DNA of 64,000 nt from Rutpela maculata (lineage: Eukaryota; Arthropoda; Insecta; Coleoptera; Cerambycidae): the NCBI GenBank assembly GCA_936432065.2, contig OW386288.2:12574706-12638705 (forward strand), read 5' to 3'. Position 1 is the stretch's first letter; every line of letters begins with the position of its first letter. Position numbers and translations under genes: made by a program. Shown here one piece after another: positions 36,401 through 45,999 of this stretch. A model generated the notes under the pieces. That model was given only the letters and a program-made list of their open reading frames with translations, did not search any database and was not told the origin of the DNA.

Positions 36401-38244
36401 TTATGTAAATAATATAATTGTATGCACTTATTTGGTATCAAAATTAAGCTTGCATCATCACGAATCAGATTTCACCATAAAATAGGCTATCAATATACCC
36501 AATGGAAAGTGTTCCTTCTAACTTTCCATTGGGTATATTGATAGGCTATTTTATGGTGAAATCTGATTCCTGATGATGCAAGCTTCATTCTAATACCAAA
36601 TAAGTGAATAAGTGCATATATGACTTTTAGAAATATGGAAAGTTTCCTCTGTAATAAATATAAAAGTATAACATTTTTTGCTCTTGTCTGCTTCCGCATC
36701 GCAATCCACAGTCTTTGCGCCACTGTATGCATCTGGATTTGACCAGTCGCAACCAAGGCCCAGTGTAATGCAGCTACTCGCTATTATTATTATAGTTTTG
36801 TTCAGTATTTAGCCAAAACAAAGTGAAACGTGTCTTGGTGGTGCGTGATCTGACCTGATCTCAAAAAAATGCTATCTTATGAGGTGGGAGGGGCCCCAAA
36901 GCATTAATAGCCCAGGGCCCGGCACCCGGTTAGTCCGCCCCTGAATATGAGCGTGTCAAGATCGCATGTTTTTGTAATTTTTTCGTCTCCGAAATGCTGT
37001 TTTCACTATTTTTCGCAGATATCTCCGAAACGGTAAGAGCTAGCTTGAAACAAAAAATTAAGTCAAACAAATATTCTTCACTGCGAATCTTTTGCTACGC
37101 ATCAGAATTCTGATTTTTCTTTTCTTTACGGAGATATTTACTGAAGTGTCGGCGATGTACGGCAAGAAATCGCAAATTTTGTGCTTCAAAAGTTGACAAC
37201 TTCTTAATCTTGACTCCTATGCCAAAAGACTACTCTAGCTAATTTAAATAGAATTAAATTTGCTAAAACTCCTTTTTTTTATTTTTTGGATTCTGACAAA
37301 AATTAGGGAATTAGAGGGCTCGGAAATTGAGACTTTTTTTTTCGGTAAAATTTCGCCATTTTGTCACAATCGGTAATGAATTAAAATCGATTTTATATAC
37401 TATGTCCACTTAATATCATGTATTACCTAGATGCTTCATTAATCTCGGCCCTTCAAAACAAATGTGTCTCATAAAATTGTTTGTTTAAGATTTACATGCA
37501 TTTTCTAGGAAAACGTGAAATTTTTTCCATTTAGTCGAATATCAGTTATTTATCGATTTTTCCGAAAAATTTGTAGACAACAAATGTAAAGAGCATCTAT
37601 ACTAATTTTTAATTTAATACTTTTTAAAAATTTAAATATTCACGCCATCTTCTTAATATGCAACGTTGCCAGTCAATTTCAACACAACGCAAATGTAGGA
37701 CTTAAAATTGATTAAAGTTCTAATAATAATTTTTATGCTAGACGGACAATTTTTTCAGGATTTTAACAGAGTGTTAATAAGAAACTGCTTAATGTTAGTT
37801 TTTGAAGCATATTTTTTAAAAATTGTGGTATTAAGGGCGAAATAATCATAAGAGTATTTTCAAACGACTGAGCAATGAATTTTGAAAGACAGATCTGAAA
37901 GCTTATCATAGCAGCTAGCACAGGGGGTGTCAGCTTCTGGAACTAATGTGAAGTCCAGTTTAATTTAAGATGTTTGTTCAACTTGAACATGCTGATGACA
38001 TCTCAGATTTTTTCTATTTTTGTTTCCCACAGGTGGAGGAGTACTTGCCCATACCATTCTCGGGGTGGATTATAACCAACAGACAGGTGGCTTAAAATTT
38101 CTTATACTTGACCCTCACTATACAGGGGGTGAAGATCTTCAAGTGATCCAAGGTAAAGGTTGGTGTGGTTGGAAGAGCACCAACTTCTGGGAAAAAAGTG
38201 CCTATTACAATATGTGTTTACCACAAGTTCCTAGAGATATTTAA
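21417..38244 (+). CDS. UFSP2: Ufm1-specific protease 2 (peptidase family C78), complete, seven exons
   Basis: Coding exons: 21417-21455, 21586-21952, 22009-22353, 22409-22675, 22761-22910, 33644-34018, 38033-38244. Lengths sum to 1755 nt, giving 584 aa, and every junction keeps frame (phase 0 once, then phase 1). The C-terminal protease domain is unmistakable: YEYYHYCQNNMDDNGWGCAY with the catalytic Cys, GDKPSSFVGSKQWIGSTEV, GGGVLAHTILGVDY, LILDPHYTGGEDLQV with the Asp and His of the catalytic triad, then GWCGWKSTNFW. The N-terminal half (exons 1-5) fits the less conserved UFSP2 regulatory region. UFSP2 matures the ubiquitin-like protein UFM1 and removes it from substrates, chiefly at the ER. 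Exon 5 to exon 6 spans a 10,733-bp intron of nested transposons, and exon 6 to exon 7 another of 4,014 bp. AATAAA at about 38340 and again near 38577 could serve as polyadenylation signals. Confidence 0.95.
22911..23349. other. Start of UFSP2 intron 5
   Basis: Begins with the GTAAGT donor at 22911. Holds a C homopolymer near 23255. No gene recognised. Confidence 0.4.
23640..24850 (-). pseudogene. Decayed hAT/ZMYM-type transposase gene in UFSP2 intron 5
   Basis: On the minus strand a Ser/Asp/Glu-rich N-terminal stretch (24577-24840; MYESESDNSSTSEN) leads into FGRIIQCSQCQQTFNPQKLY and RKWLYSEELNQMVHGLWL. These resemble the TTF/ZMYM-type zinc-finger region ahead of DUF4371 hAT transposases. Further on, TPVSTFLQSKYLNYFKMW and LTEQIKSKRCDTHF resemble the following helical region, and 23653-23880 (LVELKQFADQYDALTAECRG) sits where the C-terminal dimerisation part would be. 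Several stops and frame changes separate these parts. AGGGTGGTCCAAAAACGG at about 23355 may be one terminus. Family assignment is moderate, since no single motif is decisive. Confidence 0.45.
25559..26100 (+). repeat. Tandem array of about 118-bp subrepeats alternating between two subtypes
   Basis: Four full units and a partial one, each with GCTGAATCCGAATATGG, GACCCTGCAAGGTCACC, AAGGTCAAACCAAGAATAAA and AAAAATCTGTAAA. Odd units end in CATAGGTAGG or CATGGGTAGG, even units in AACGTGTAAG, so the effective repeat is a dimer of about 236 bp. Followed by a short GT/GC dinucleotide run at about 26105. Confidence 0.75.
26193..26484 (-). repeat. Inverted arm of the 118-bp subrepeat array
   Basis: TTGGTTTGACCTTGAAATGA occurs three times at spacings matching the plus-strand array; the same two unit endings alternate in reverse complement. 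The array is cut at 26487 by the inserted element and resumes at 29491 with TTTCTTTACAGATTTT. Confidence 0.7.
26488..29490. mobile_element. 3.0-kb element with long TIRs, probable 3-bp target ATG
   Basis: Left end TAGCCCGTCGGGCAGAGC, right end reading inward TAGTACGTTGG. The arms are about 570 bp: GGAAATCAAAATTGACGACA and CTCTCCATTGGTCGAGAC at about 26600-26630 pair with GTCTCGACCAATGGAGAG and TGTCGTCAAACGTGATTTCC at about 29353-29390, and GCGCTACAACGAAGC at about 26981 with GCTTCGTTGCG near 28980. ATG lies at both joints (26485-26487, 29491-29493). Inside is one recognisable open frame (28225-28488). The superfamily is not assigned. Confidence 0.55.
28225..28488 (+). CDS. Unrecognised open frame inside the 3-kb element
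   Basis: Eighty-seven codons ending in TAA. The frame is probably not initiated at its first Met and may extend upstream. Notable stretches are NDMLYSFGYGYSNDEIRTFL, VKTSDDIFIPPGVPPVSS and SIDNFDQNEDMLDGKNPTW. The last resembles an 'xxDNxDxNExxLDGxxTxHxxxI' pattern I associate with uncharacterised repeat genes of arthropods and cnidarians; this is recollection, not a search result. About 150 further codons downstream look coding-like but are frame-broken (SEPLRVSKSMANNCFDYM). Possibly the remains of the element's own gene. Confidence 0.35.
   Translation: MCIVPSEEKKINDMLYSFGYGYSNDEIRTFLTSLASHVLVKTSDDIFIPPGVPPVSSEENSYIHSIDNFDQNEDMLDGKNPTWNSII
29851..31117. other. UFSP2 intron 5, no recognised gene
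   Basis: AT-rich. A palindromic pair, ATAAATAAATTCTTCATA at about 30025 and TATGAAGAATTTATTTATTT at about 30102, marks a small hairpin of about 100 bp. Nothing else was recognised. Confidence 0.35.
31118..32080 (-). pseudogene. Fragment of a recurrent uncharacterised arthropod repeat gene
   Basis: The minus strand reads GPTAKLWVQYF, then after a one-base shift LVKQFIEAERMGNSQLHLEA and MLPYFLASGHHNYAKSCHLY, a stop, then DMISLKDKMTPDEYNKFTTA. I recognise the 'KLWIQYFxxxxLxKQFIEAERxGNWxLHLxxxxxMLPYFHASGHxxYAKSxxLYLQDM' pattern, which occurs in many copies in arthropod assemblies and has no known function that I can cite. Frames change at least twice and stops interrupt, so this copy is dead. 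Flanking frames (31899-32081) may be further pieces of it. Confidence 0.5.
32640..32790 (-). repeat. Fragment of the TACTTCCACATCC family
   Basis: GAAACGTCGAGATTTTAAGT, CTGTCTGTCTGCCTGTC and TTGACTTGAAATTTGGTACA match the interior of the four larger copies in order. Neither terminus is present. It directly abuts the LINE 3' end that starts at about 32791. Confidence 0.65.
32791..33450 (+). mobile_element. 5'-truncated LINE 3' end with ATT-repeat tail
   Basis: The frame 32799-33032 reads YSTRNSNLLEVPLHR, FLAIKAFNKLPAEYK, FKKRVKEFLI and CYYSLNEYLDDRI before TAA, the typical C-terminal end of a jockey-type LINE ORF2. A 3' UTR follows, with TATG/TGTATA microsatellites (about 33220-33310) and a terminal run of ATT repeats (33419-33448). 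The abrupt start is the usual result of incomplete reverse transcription. It sits about 190 bp before UFSP2 exon 6. Confidence 0.75.
34019..36072. other. UFSP2 intron 6, left part, with diffuse TTTTAAG-rich repeats
   Basis: Between about 34310 and 36050 there are many irregular copies of phrases such as GGTTTTAAGAAAGGTTT, TAAAGGCCTT and GTTTTAAAAC. They look like a very diverged minisatellite. No open frame with a recognisable domain. Confidence 0.35.
36073..37045 (+). repeat. Dispersed repeat R, copy interrupted by a hAT element
   Basis: GCCAAGCCGAATTTTCC, CGACATCGTACGGCCG and, after the insertion, AAGATCGCATGTTTTTG and GGTAAGAGCTAGC follow the same order as at 7758-8035. Confidence 0.6.
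36200..36943. mobile_element. Non-autonomous hAT element, 744 bp, TSD AATATGAG
   Basis: Termini are CAGGGGCGGACTAA and TTAGTCCGCCCCTG, flanked by a perfect 8-bp AATATGAG (36192-36199, 36944-36951). The subterminal parts are G/C-rich. The centre is a near-perfect hairpin at about 36421-36617 with arms of about 95 bp (GGCTATCAATATACCCAATG on the left). The related uninterrupted sequence at 7758-8035 confirms the insertion. Confidence 0.9.
37046..38032. other. UFSP2 intron 6, right part
   Basis: No recognised repeat or gene. It ends in TTTTTGTTTCCCACAG, the acceptor for the last UFSP2 exon. Confidence 0.4.
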
Positions 38245-39159
38245 TGGTTCATGAGTTTTTTTATTTGTTTTTAAATCCTATGTGTTTTTTTTTAGTCAGC
38301 TGTTATTTATGCATTTGAAATTATTTAAGTTTAATTTTAAATAAACTGTAAGGAAAATTGTGACTGCATTAATATGAGTTTGCAATTAGCATTTAAAGAT
38401 AAATGAACTTATTTTGTATATAAATTATTTGAAAAGTTTAAAAAAACAACATTGTTCTTATTTATATTTTTATTATTGAAGTGTTTATACATAAACTATT
38501 GTTCCAGATTGTTAAACCCAGTTGTGTAATTGTGGTTTTATATTTTGAACTATGCTTATTTCTATAGTTTTATTCTAATAAAAACTTGCAACATACGTAA
38601 TACTTTATTTGGTTTAAAAAGGTCAGCTTGGTGAAAAAAAAACGACCTTGTCTACGTTGCGTTGAAGAAACAGTAATGAAAATGAACTATTTTCGAGGAT
38701 ATAGTGCCTATACTATACAAAGATCATGCCTTAACATTTCAGAGTTTGCTGTCCAATTTCCAAACATTGAAAATTTTAAAGAAACATCGTTGACTCCAAT
38801 ACCTCACTAAACGATTCAAGTGATAATATCTTCAACTCATCATTCGTTTGAAACAGTGTTCCAAGGTGTCTTTACTTACTGAAAGGAAGTTATTGCTGAT
38901 GGTTAAATACTCGTAGAAGTATTTATAGATCTGAGGGCATTGTAAACAGTGGGCAGGGAAATATGATTGGAAAAACTAATCGCCTTTGGTGTTAGTGACA
39001 CTGTGCTAAAGTGGTTATTTCTAGAGAATCAAAAGTAAAGTTGAGGTTAATGATGCTTTATCAGTCATAGTAGGTATTATCATAGTAAACAATACTGACC
39101 TCATACACAAAAAGGCCGCAAAGTGCAAATCAACTGTTTACAGTTAATGGCGTTTTTGG
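38245..39159. other. UFSP2 3' UTR and flank
   Basis: An AATAAA lies near 38340 and an AATAAAAA near 38577, followed by AT-rich flank. The small open frame at 38628-38810 has no recognisable domain. Confidence 0.4.
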
Positions 39160-40075
39160 GTATCAGGGCAGAATAATAATAATAATATGTCTTTATTAAG
39201 GCGAAGAATATTATCGTCGGTTCAGTTCCAAAACCGCGAATGTGCAAAGGGTGTAGCAGAATAAGCATGGTAAAATGGCCTCAGAAGCGTTTGGGCCTAA
39301 TTCAGTGTCAGTAGATCGACAATAGGAAAAGAAATGTAGATTGCAATCTAATTAGTTACTTTGAGAATCCATATGTTGGGGAAAAATTATTGAAATATAC
39401 ATTTGTTTAATTTTTTTTTTATTTCTACAGATAATTTTGTATCAAATAACATAATATGCCTCTTGTAGTAAAAGTGATTATTTCTAAACATTTTCTTGAT
39501 ATGGGGTAGTGATGTTTATATTACTAACTTTTTGAAGATATTTATATTTTTCCGCAGAGGTAGTATCTGAACGGATTAAACGTAAAACAAACGGATACAT
39601 AAAGTTTCATTGGTTAAGCACCACTAAATAATGCGTCGCAGCAGTTTTTATTTTTTTTATGGCGCATCGCTTCAAAAAATTTGAAAAAATCTACAATAAA
39701 CTACTCATAACAATGTATTTTTGGTAAAAGTTTTGTGTATGCGAATCATTATTTTCATGAAAAATAAATATTTTTTTTTTATTCGAAGGAGGCAGCAAAA
39801 TCAGCTGATTTTTTTTATCTAAGATGCATTTAAATTACATCGTCTATTTTTTTCATAATAATTAACGCACAACTTGCAGAGATAAAAAATGAAAACGAAA
39901 TGTCATGTTTATTAGGGTACAGGGGATACCCGTGGCGACAGGGGGCTAAAACTCGAGGAAAACATTTCTTTTCCTATTGTCGATCTACTGACACCGAATT
40001 AGGTCCAAACGCTTCTGGGGCCATTTTACCATGCTTATTCTGCTACACCCTTTGGCAGTTTTGACTTTTCTGTGT
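39160..40075. repeat. Foldback element with arms of about 110 bp
   Basis: GCATGGTAAAATGGCC, GCGTTTGGGCCTAATTC and CAGTAGATCGACAATAGGAA at about 39265-39328 pair with TTCCTATTGTCGATCTACTG, GGTCCAAACGC and GGCCATTTTACCATGC at about 39972-40036. The loop is AT-rich, without coding signal. Confidence 0.6.
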
Positions 40076-40475
40076 AAAAATATTCATTTTCTATCAAATG
40101 ATTAAATGCCAAGCGCACGAATGTGCTATGTATGTTGGGTTGTCAACTGGAAAGGAGTGTGAAATTGCGCATGTGGAAACATACCAAAGTTTTCAAAGCA
40201 AGAAGCACGAATGTAGTACATTCGCATTTTTGGTTTTGGAAACAGTTCAGTTTATGCGTTACATTCGTGGTTGACATAATTATCAATTGTTAGATAGTGA
40301 ATAATAGTGAAATAATCATACACAAAGAATAATGAAGCTTTGTGCCAATCTATTAGAGGATGGTAGGTCTTAAAGATGCTCTATTATTGATTTTTTAGAA
40401 AATTAAGGTGAGAAAAACACTCAAACCGATACAGAAGCGGCCTTGAAGGCGTTAATCCTCAACCTGGTAAGCATA

Positions 40476-40723
40476 CCGACGCGGTAGCTCAATCGGTTAA
40501 GGCGTATTGAGTGGCGAATATGCTGATCGACTGCCTACCGCGCTCTGGGTTCGACCCCCAGCCCCGGTATTGACAACACCGGTGGGTGTGGATGTATGTC
40601 TGCGTTTTTCCAAATGTGTAACCCCCTTCCGCACAGCCTTGGCTATGGATTTGGGGGTTGTCTACTATCTGTGGTGTGTTTTATATTATACATTTTTACC
40701 TACGGTATTTTTGTTAAAGGAAA
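40476..40723 (+). mobile_element. tRNA-derived SINE, copy 1
   Basis: An A-box-like TAGCTCAATCGGTTAAGG at about 40485 and a B-box GGTTCGACCCCC at 40548-40559 give the tRNA-like polymerase III head. The unrelated body carries ACACCGGTGGGTGTGGATG, then AACCCCCTTCCGC and GGGGGTTGTCTACTATCTG. A real tRNA is excluded because the acceptor arms do not pair and sequence continues for about 160 bp. The 3' end stops against a hAT-like terminus (CAGTGGTGAATCC, 40724). Confidence 0.7.
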
Positions 40724-42660
40724 CAGTGGTGAATCCAGGGGGCACAGGGGCACGTGCTCCCCCCCCCGCCATTTATTGTGGTATTAGTTTTTTCTTTTTT
40801 GTTAAATAATAGTGATTTATGAGCAACAATATTAATTGTCATTATATTATGAATACAAGTAATTCTTAGCAACTTTCTGCTACAGCAATAAGTGTATATA
40901 TAACATATGAACAAATAGACCAACAATAAATAAACAAACACTAGGGGTACATATAATGTATACATCTATCATTTTAACTTACTTAAAATTTAATATCACA
41001 TATTCACCTGCAGATTTTCTGAAATGTTTAATATTATTAATTAATTTAATGTGTACAGGCAAATTAGTAAAAATCACAACAAAAAATAAAAAAGACGACA
41101 TTTTGTCTAAGAAATATTTTCATGTAATTCTTTGAATAAACAACATTGCCATTGACGACAAAATTTAGGGTTTAATCAACCCCCAAGGCCTGCTGTCTGG
41201 ATTCCCCTTGCTCTATACATTATTTCAAGTACAACCCATGGATAAATCACTTCCCAGAGTGAAATGATATTCTATATATGAAAACATAAAATGGGTGGTT
41301 TTTTGCCGTTTCAGGGGGTTGCAGCGCTCAAAAACTTCTCCCATCACTTGCATCGTGTTCAGCACCCTTGAAAAGGGTGGGGGGGGCTAATTTCATCTTT
41401 GTATGAAATATTTACACTATTTCTGCCTTCATTACATCGACTATCCTTGTCCTTTTTCTGTGATTTTCAGAGCCCTGGCCCAAAGTGAGACTTTTTAAAT
41501 TCTTATTATGCAGAGATTAAATTTATCATTCTATCTATCCCTCTTATATGTTTTTATTTAGTTTTTACGAAATAATATATGAAATCAAAGTAGGGACTTA
41601 TATAGCTCTCTTCCCAGTGGGTTACGACATACCAGTCCGTCCTGTTATACACTATATGTACAGGAAAGCCAATATAATTAGGCATTGTAATTTGTTCTCA
41701 AATCTAAAATATAAATGTTCATGAAAAAAGGATTAACGGTTAACCGAATATTCAAATTTAAATTGAAATGGCAATGAATGATAGTGTCCTCTGAGTTACA
41801 TATATAAAATATGTTAAAATAAAAAAAATAATTGAAAATAGATAGCAGAGAGAAGGTTATGTTGGTAAATATTCATTGAACAATAAAATTTGATTTTAGA
41901 TTAAAATTGCCTTTTTTTGTCTGTCCAAGAATTATTTATCACATTTAAATGCATCTAATTGAAAATGCATACCTAGTACACCTACCTGTTGCAAGGAATT
42001 GCTTACTTAAAAATGAATTATAGCAATTCTGGTATACCATCCTTCGGAGGGGATGTAAAGCAATCGGTTCTGTGTCTATTAAATGTTAGGCAAGTAAGAG
42101 ATCCCCATTCTTCAACAGAGAAGAGGTTCGGCAAAATTTACAGGTTGTGGTTGTCTCCTGGCATCGATGATGGACCATTTCAACCAAATGAGATCTACTC
42201 TGTTAATGTGACTCTGATGCTACATATTTTAAATAGAGCTTGACAAGTAAAGTAAGTCTGACTATATTCTAGTCAGAAATTTAAACACTTATTTTGTATA
42301 TAAAAGAGACTAGATCTTAAACTAGTCCTGATCAATTCAACAATATCTAAATGCTTTTCCTTTATTTCTTGTTTGTAAATAAAAGAATTATATACAGAAA
42401 AAGCTCGGCAACCTACAAAAGAATGTTTCTCAATTGTCAAGGAAAACTTACAAAACTGTCTAGAACAATGAATCAAATACCAGAACACCTCACCAATGTA
42501 GGTAGGAGAAAGCTGACATTGTACTCTTAAAAACTGCATCCAATTTAGCAATTTAACCTTACAACCTTCAAGAAAACTCCGTTCATGCATGAAACTGTAA
42601 AATTTTGATTAGATTATTACTACATACGTTTTTTTTTCTTATGCTCCTACTTAGATATTT
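40724..42660. other. Probable hAT left end and intergenic DNA
   Basis: CAGTGGTGAATCCAGGGGGC at 40724 is typical of a hAT left terminus; the matching right end was not found. An open frame at 41989-42243 (SGIPSFGGDVKQSVLCLLNV) is unrecognised, with no clear splice or start signals. Otherwise nothing was identified up to the promoter of the secreted-protein gene. Confidence 0.35.
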
Positions 42661-42666
42661 TAAAAA

Positions 42667-42734
42667 TATATAAACACAAATTAGCAAATCTTTGTCATTA
42701 ATTTAGTAACTAAGTAGATAGTAGACTGAGTAAA
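42667..42734 (+). promoter_or_regulatory. TATA box and putative initiator of the secreted-protein gene
   Basis: TATATAAA lies at 42667-42674, and TCATTA about 27 bp further on is an arthropod-type initiator. The ATG follows at 42735. Placement fits a core promoter with a 5' UTR of about 35-40 nt. Confidence 0.55.
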
Positions 42735-45410
42735 ATGCAGAGGCTGGTGGTTTTTCTATTCTTCGGGGTGTTTTTAATAGACGTCACACATTCTCTTAGA
42801 ATTATTGGCAATTTGGAGACACCCGAGTCTGGTTTATTGAAAAATTATGAGCAAGGTGTCGGGAAAGAGTTTGAGGTGGTGAAACATGCGGTTAAGGGGG
42901 AAGAAGGTGATAAGGGGTATGAAGTTCGACAAGTGGAAGAAAAAGGAGCCAAAGGACTTCACGATAAAGAGGCGCATCAGAAACAGTATGCCGAAGCTGG
43001 TAAGTGATCTCAACAATAATATAATAATAATAATAAAACAAAACACGTCCCACATAGTAGACAACACTCAAATCCAAAGGGGGAAGGGGGTTGTGCATTT
43101 GAAAAAACGTCGACAACATTCATTACCCACCGACATTGCCAGTGTTGGAGGGGATCGAACCCAGTACACAATAGGGACACAGGGCCGGATATAGGGGGTG
43201 GGGGGGGTTGGGGGTGGGGGGGGGGGGGGGTGGTCACAGACCGTTGGGACTTTTCTATTAATAAACCAGCAATTTCAAGCACTAAACAAATTAAGTAAAT
43301 TTGTTAATTTACGATCTCGGAAAGTATTTGAGAAAACCGACTAAAAATGTATACTCGGAGTTTTCTTCCTAATGAAAAGTTTGGTACTAATATTAAGGAG
43401 GTACTAAGGAAGGTGTGTTTACCGTATGTAAATCCCAGGATCAAGAAAGCGCGCTGTATTTAAAATTTATATGCCCTTTGAACTAATTAACAGTAAAATT
43501 AATTCAGTAACGGGTAATTAAATTACATCTATTTAAAATATTTTTACTAAAAAAATGATTTACCCGAGAGGTCAACCGCACCCAAAATTTTGTACACCAC
43601 CATTTCCTGAGATTTCCTCTCTGATAAGAAAATTTTTGATGATGAGCGGGGGGAGGGGGGAATCCGAGAAAAAAAAGATTTCCTGATATTTCCTCAAAGA
43701 TTTCCGATTTCTTTTTGAGTGTACACCAGATTTCCTTCGCGGTTTGCCCCCCTCGGATTTACCCGGATATTTTAAAAAATTGTTACTTTAGTTAAATAAA
43801 CTAAGGTTAACCCCCAATTGAGGTGAAGGAGAGTTACTCAGAAATCGTATATTTTAGTGCAAAATGGCATTCTCAACACTCTTTTATTCCTGTAATTTTT
43901 CTCAAAAATGTAAACTTAAGCCAGAAAATCTCATTTTTATACTTCATAGCCGCCATTTTAGGTCAGCCATCTTGAATTTTCCAATTTTCAAAACTGTAAT
44001 CAGCGACCTCAAAATCCCCCGAGTATACATTCTCAGTCTCAAATAGTTTCCGAGATAGCAAATTAACAAATTTAATTAATTTAATGATATGAGAAAGAAC
44101 CTTTACTTTGTTTTCTATCACTAATTTATTGTAACATACACGTTACTGCAGTTTCTTCACATTAATGTGCCATTTTCAAACGTTGATTCAAACGAATACG
44201 TTTGAAAATGGCACGTTAATGTACCGAAAATGCAGTAACGTGTATATTACAATAAATTAGTGATAGAAAACAAAGTAAAGTGTTCTTTCTTATATCATTA
44301 TGATTAACTATCACCAAGTAATGGCTTCCTCAATCGGTTTTTTTAATTAATTTGTTTAGTGCTTAAAATTGTTTGTTTATTAATAACAAAATGTAAAACG
44401 CCCCATCGGTCTGTTTTTTCTTTTTACCAATGTTCCTTAGACTTCAATAAACAATTTGTAAAAAAAATTAGGCCAATTAATCCTTTGCCAGAAAATATCT
44501 ACCTTGACGCGTCTAATCATATATAAAAAAAATAAAGGAGCAAAGGAGAAGTCATTTGTCATTATAACAATTTCCCACCCCCCATAAAAACTGCTTAAAA
44601 CCGGCCCTGAATAGGGACTACGACTAAGCGTGCTCACCGCCGACGCACTTTAGCCCGTCGTGCTACTATGCTGGTTTAATAACAAAAAAACTCTATTTAA
44701 TGTGTGGTATCTGCTATAAACTAGCATATAAATAATCTACATATATTCCAAATATAATTAATTTGACTGAAGTTGGATAATAAATATCAGACCAAAGGAC
44801 TCTGTTCGGTAGCAGTTTGGTTACTTATTCATTAATTACTGTAATTAATTTATTCGACAAAGAACGTTTTTTTATCATTATACAAATACAAACGCAAATT
44901 CATCTTTGATCATTATATTAAAACTTAAATTCTGATGTTTCAGCTGGCGATAAAAAATCGCAAAACCACGATGACGGTTACTACGCGGAACAACATAAAG
45001 GTGAGAAGGGAGAAAGAGGATTCCACTTTGTGGACGAAGGCAGTTACGCCAAAGGCCACAACACCAAAGGTCACCACAACGTTCACAAACTAAACGAGTA
45101 CAAGAAAAACACTGAATTCTTCGATGAGGATCATGATGAGGCGCACAAGGAAAAACATGGAGCATTCGAAGCATCCAAAGCACAAAAGTCGGGAGGTCAT
45201 GAGAAGGGCGGACATGCTAAGAAAGTTTATTTAGTAGGTGAATTTGGTAAAGGAGGACAGTTTGAAAAAGGAAATCACTATCTCGATGACAAAGGATTCA
45301 ACAAAGCCAAGGGTCAAGACGCCTTCTATGAGAGCGGAGCAGAATTTGCGAAAAAAGGTGGCAATGATGGATTCAAAAATTATGGATTTAATAAAAAAGG
45401 AGGATATTAG
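42735..45410 (+). CDS. Secreted charged Gly/Lys/His-rich insect protein, two exons
   Basis: Exons 42735-42999 and 44944-45410 (TAG), phase 1, giving 243 aa. The first 20 residues (MQRLVVFLFFGVFLIDVTHS) are a clear signal peptide. The mature part is highly charged, with repeated KGEEGDKGYEV / HKGEKGERGFHFVDEG motifs and a conserved-looking core around GYYAEQHKGEKG, KGHNTKGHHNVHKLNEYKK and FFDEDHDEAHKEKHG. The tail is rich in Gly and Lys (EKGGHAKK, KGGNDGFKNYG). I believe this is the insect-specific family annotated as DUF4779; that name is from memory. No function is known; secretion and a cuticle or extracellular role are plausible. The intron holds a tRNA-derived SINE interrupted by a hAT element. 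Confidence 0.85.
43179..44609. mobile_element. Non-autonomous hAT element, about 1.43 kb, TSD AATAGGGAC
   Basis: Termini CAGGGCCGG (43180 on) and CCGGCCCTG (to 44609). The direct repeat AATAGGGAC flanks it (43170-43178, 44610-44618); it is 9 bp with one odd A, so an 8-bp hAT duplication plus a chance base. G-runs near the left end (43195-43235). Central hairpin 44083-44300 with arms of about 100 bp (TAATTTATTGTAATA-type core, ACGTTACTGCA / TGCAGTAACGT). No transposase frame. Confidence 0.8.
44083..44300. repeat. Hairpin in the centre of the hAT element
   Basis: ATCACTAATTTATTGTAA and CCATTTTCAAACGT on the left pair with ACGTTTGAAAATGG and TTACAATAAATTAGTGAT on the right; the loop is about 11-14 nt. 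Long, high-identity arms suggest a recent nested MITE. Confidence 0.65.
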
Positions 45411-45599
45411 ATGTTAAACTTGTATAGTAGTGTGTTAATGTATATATTATTATGTTTATTGTTTAACTGAATCTATTGTGATAAAAATTATTTAATATTA
45501 GACTATTTGTTTTACACGATGAGAATTATTTTACAAGACAAAATGAAATGATACAAGATGTTATCTTCTCTAAGTAGTCGCACTCTAACAAATGTTCAA
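45411..45599. other. 3' flank of the secreted-protein gene
   Basis: AT-rich. A partial copy of the GTTATCTTCTCTAAGTA repeat at about 45560 is the only recognised feature. Confidence 0.4.
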
Positions 45600-45710
45600 A
45601 AAAGTGTGCCCTACCTAATATAAAAATATATAACAAACTACCATATGATATTAAGAAGCAGCAAATCAAAGTATTAAAACATAAACTAATAGAAAAACCT
45701 TCTTAATAAA
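45600..45710 (+). pseudogene. LINE ORF2 C-terminal fragment
   Basis: NIKIYNKLPYDIKKQQIKVL then a LIEKPS-like end and stops. The KxYNKLPxxI pattern is the end of a jockey/CR1-type ORF2. Very short remnant. Confidence 0.5.
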
Positions 45711-45821
45711 CAAAGTCTAAATAGGCTTTGGTAAAATAAAGTGGGTTCGTAATGCAAAAAGAGCGTAAGTCAATATTTCTTTTCTTAAAACTACATTAAA
45801 AAAGTACCCATCAATTGTAGT

Positions 45822-45999
45822 ATATCTTAGCTGGGAAAGAAGGGAAGAAATAAATTCATGAGGTCAGTGCATGCAACCGATCCTGTTGGTGTTTAAATCC
45901 CAATTTTTACAAAGGCGACTTATCACATCAACATTGCTCAATGACATGTGCCGTTCGGTTCAATTCATAACTATTCTTCTTTCCCCAGCTAAGGTATAA
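45822..45999. mobile_element. MITE of about 178 bp
   Basis: ATCTTAGCTGGGAAAGAAG on the left and CTTCTTTCCCCAGCTAAGGT on the right form the TIR. Confidence 0.55.

Larger units (their letters stand above)
43012..44690 (-). mobile_element. tRNA-derived SINE, copy 2, interrupted by a hAT element
   Basis: Read on the minus strand: head with GTAGCACGACGGGCTAAAG (A-box region, about 44640-44670), then after the insertion B-box GGGTTCGATCCCC (about 43152-43164), GGCAATGTCGGTGGGTAAT, AACCCCCTTCCCCC and a TTATTATTATTATT tail (about 43014-43035). The hAT element split it between A and B boxes. Confidence 0.7.

Noticed and set aside
38628..38810. Sixty-codon frame after the UFSP2 gene
   Set aside because: No domain, no splice signals and no start context; most likely chance.
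40476..40570. Possible tRNA gene with A and B boxes
   Set aside because: The acceptor ends do not pair and SINE body sequence follows, with related copies at 43012-44690, 48828 and 54108; it is a tRNA-derived SINE head.
43010..43282. Proline-rich minus-strand frame
   Set aside because: It arises from the SINE tail and the G-run at the left end of a hAT element.
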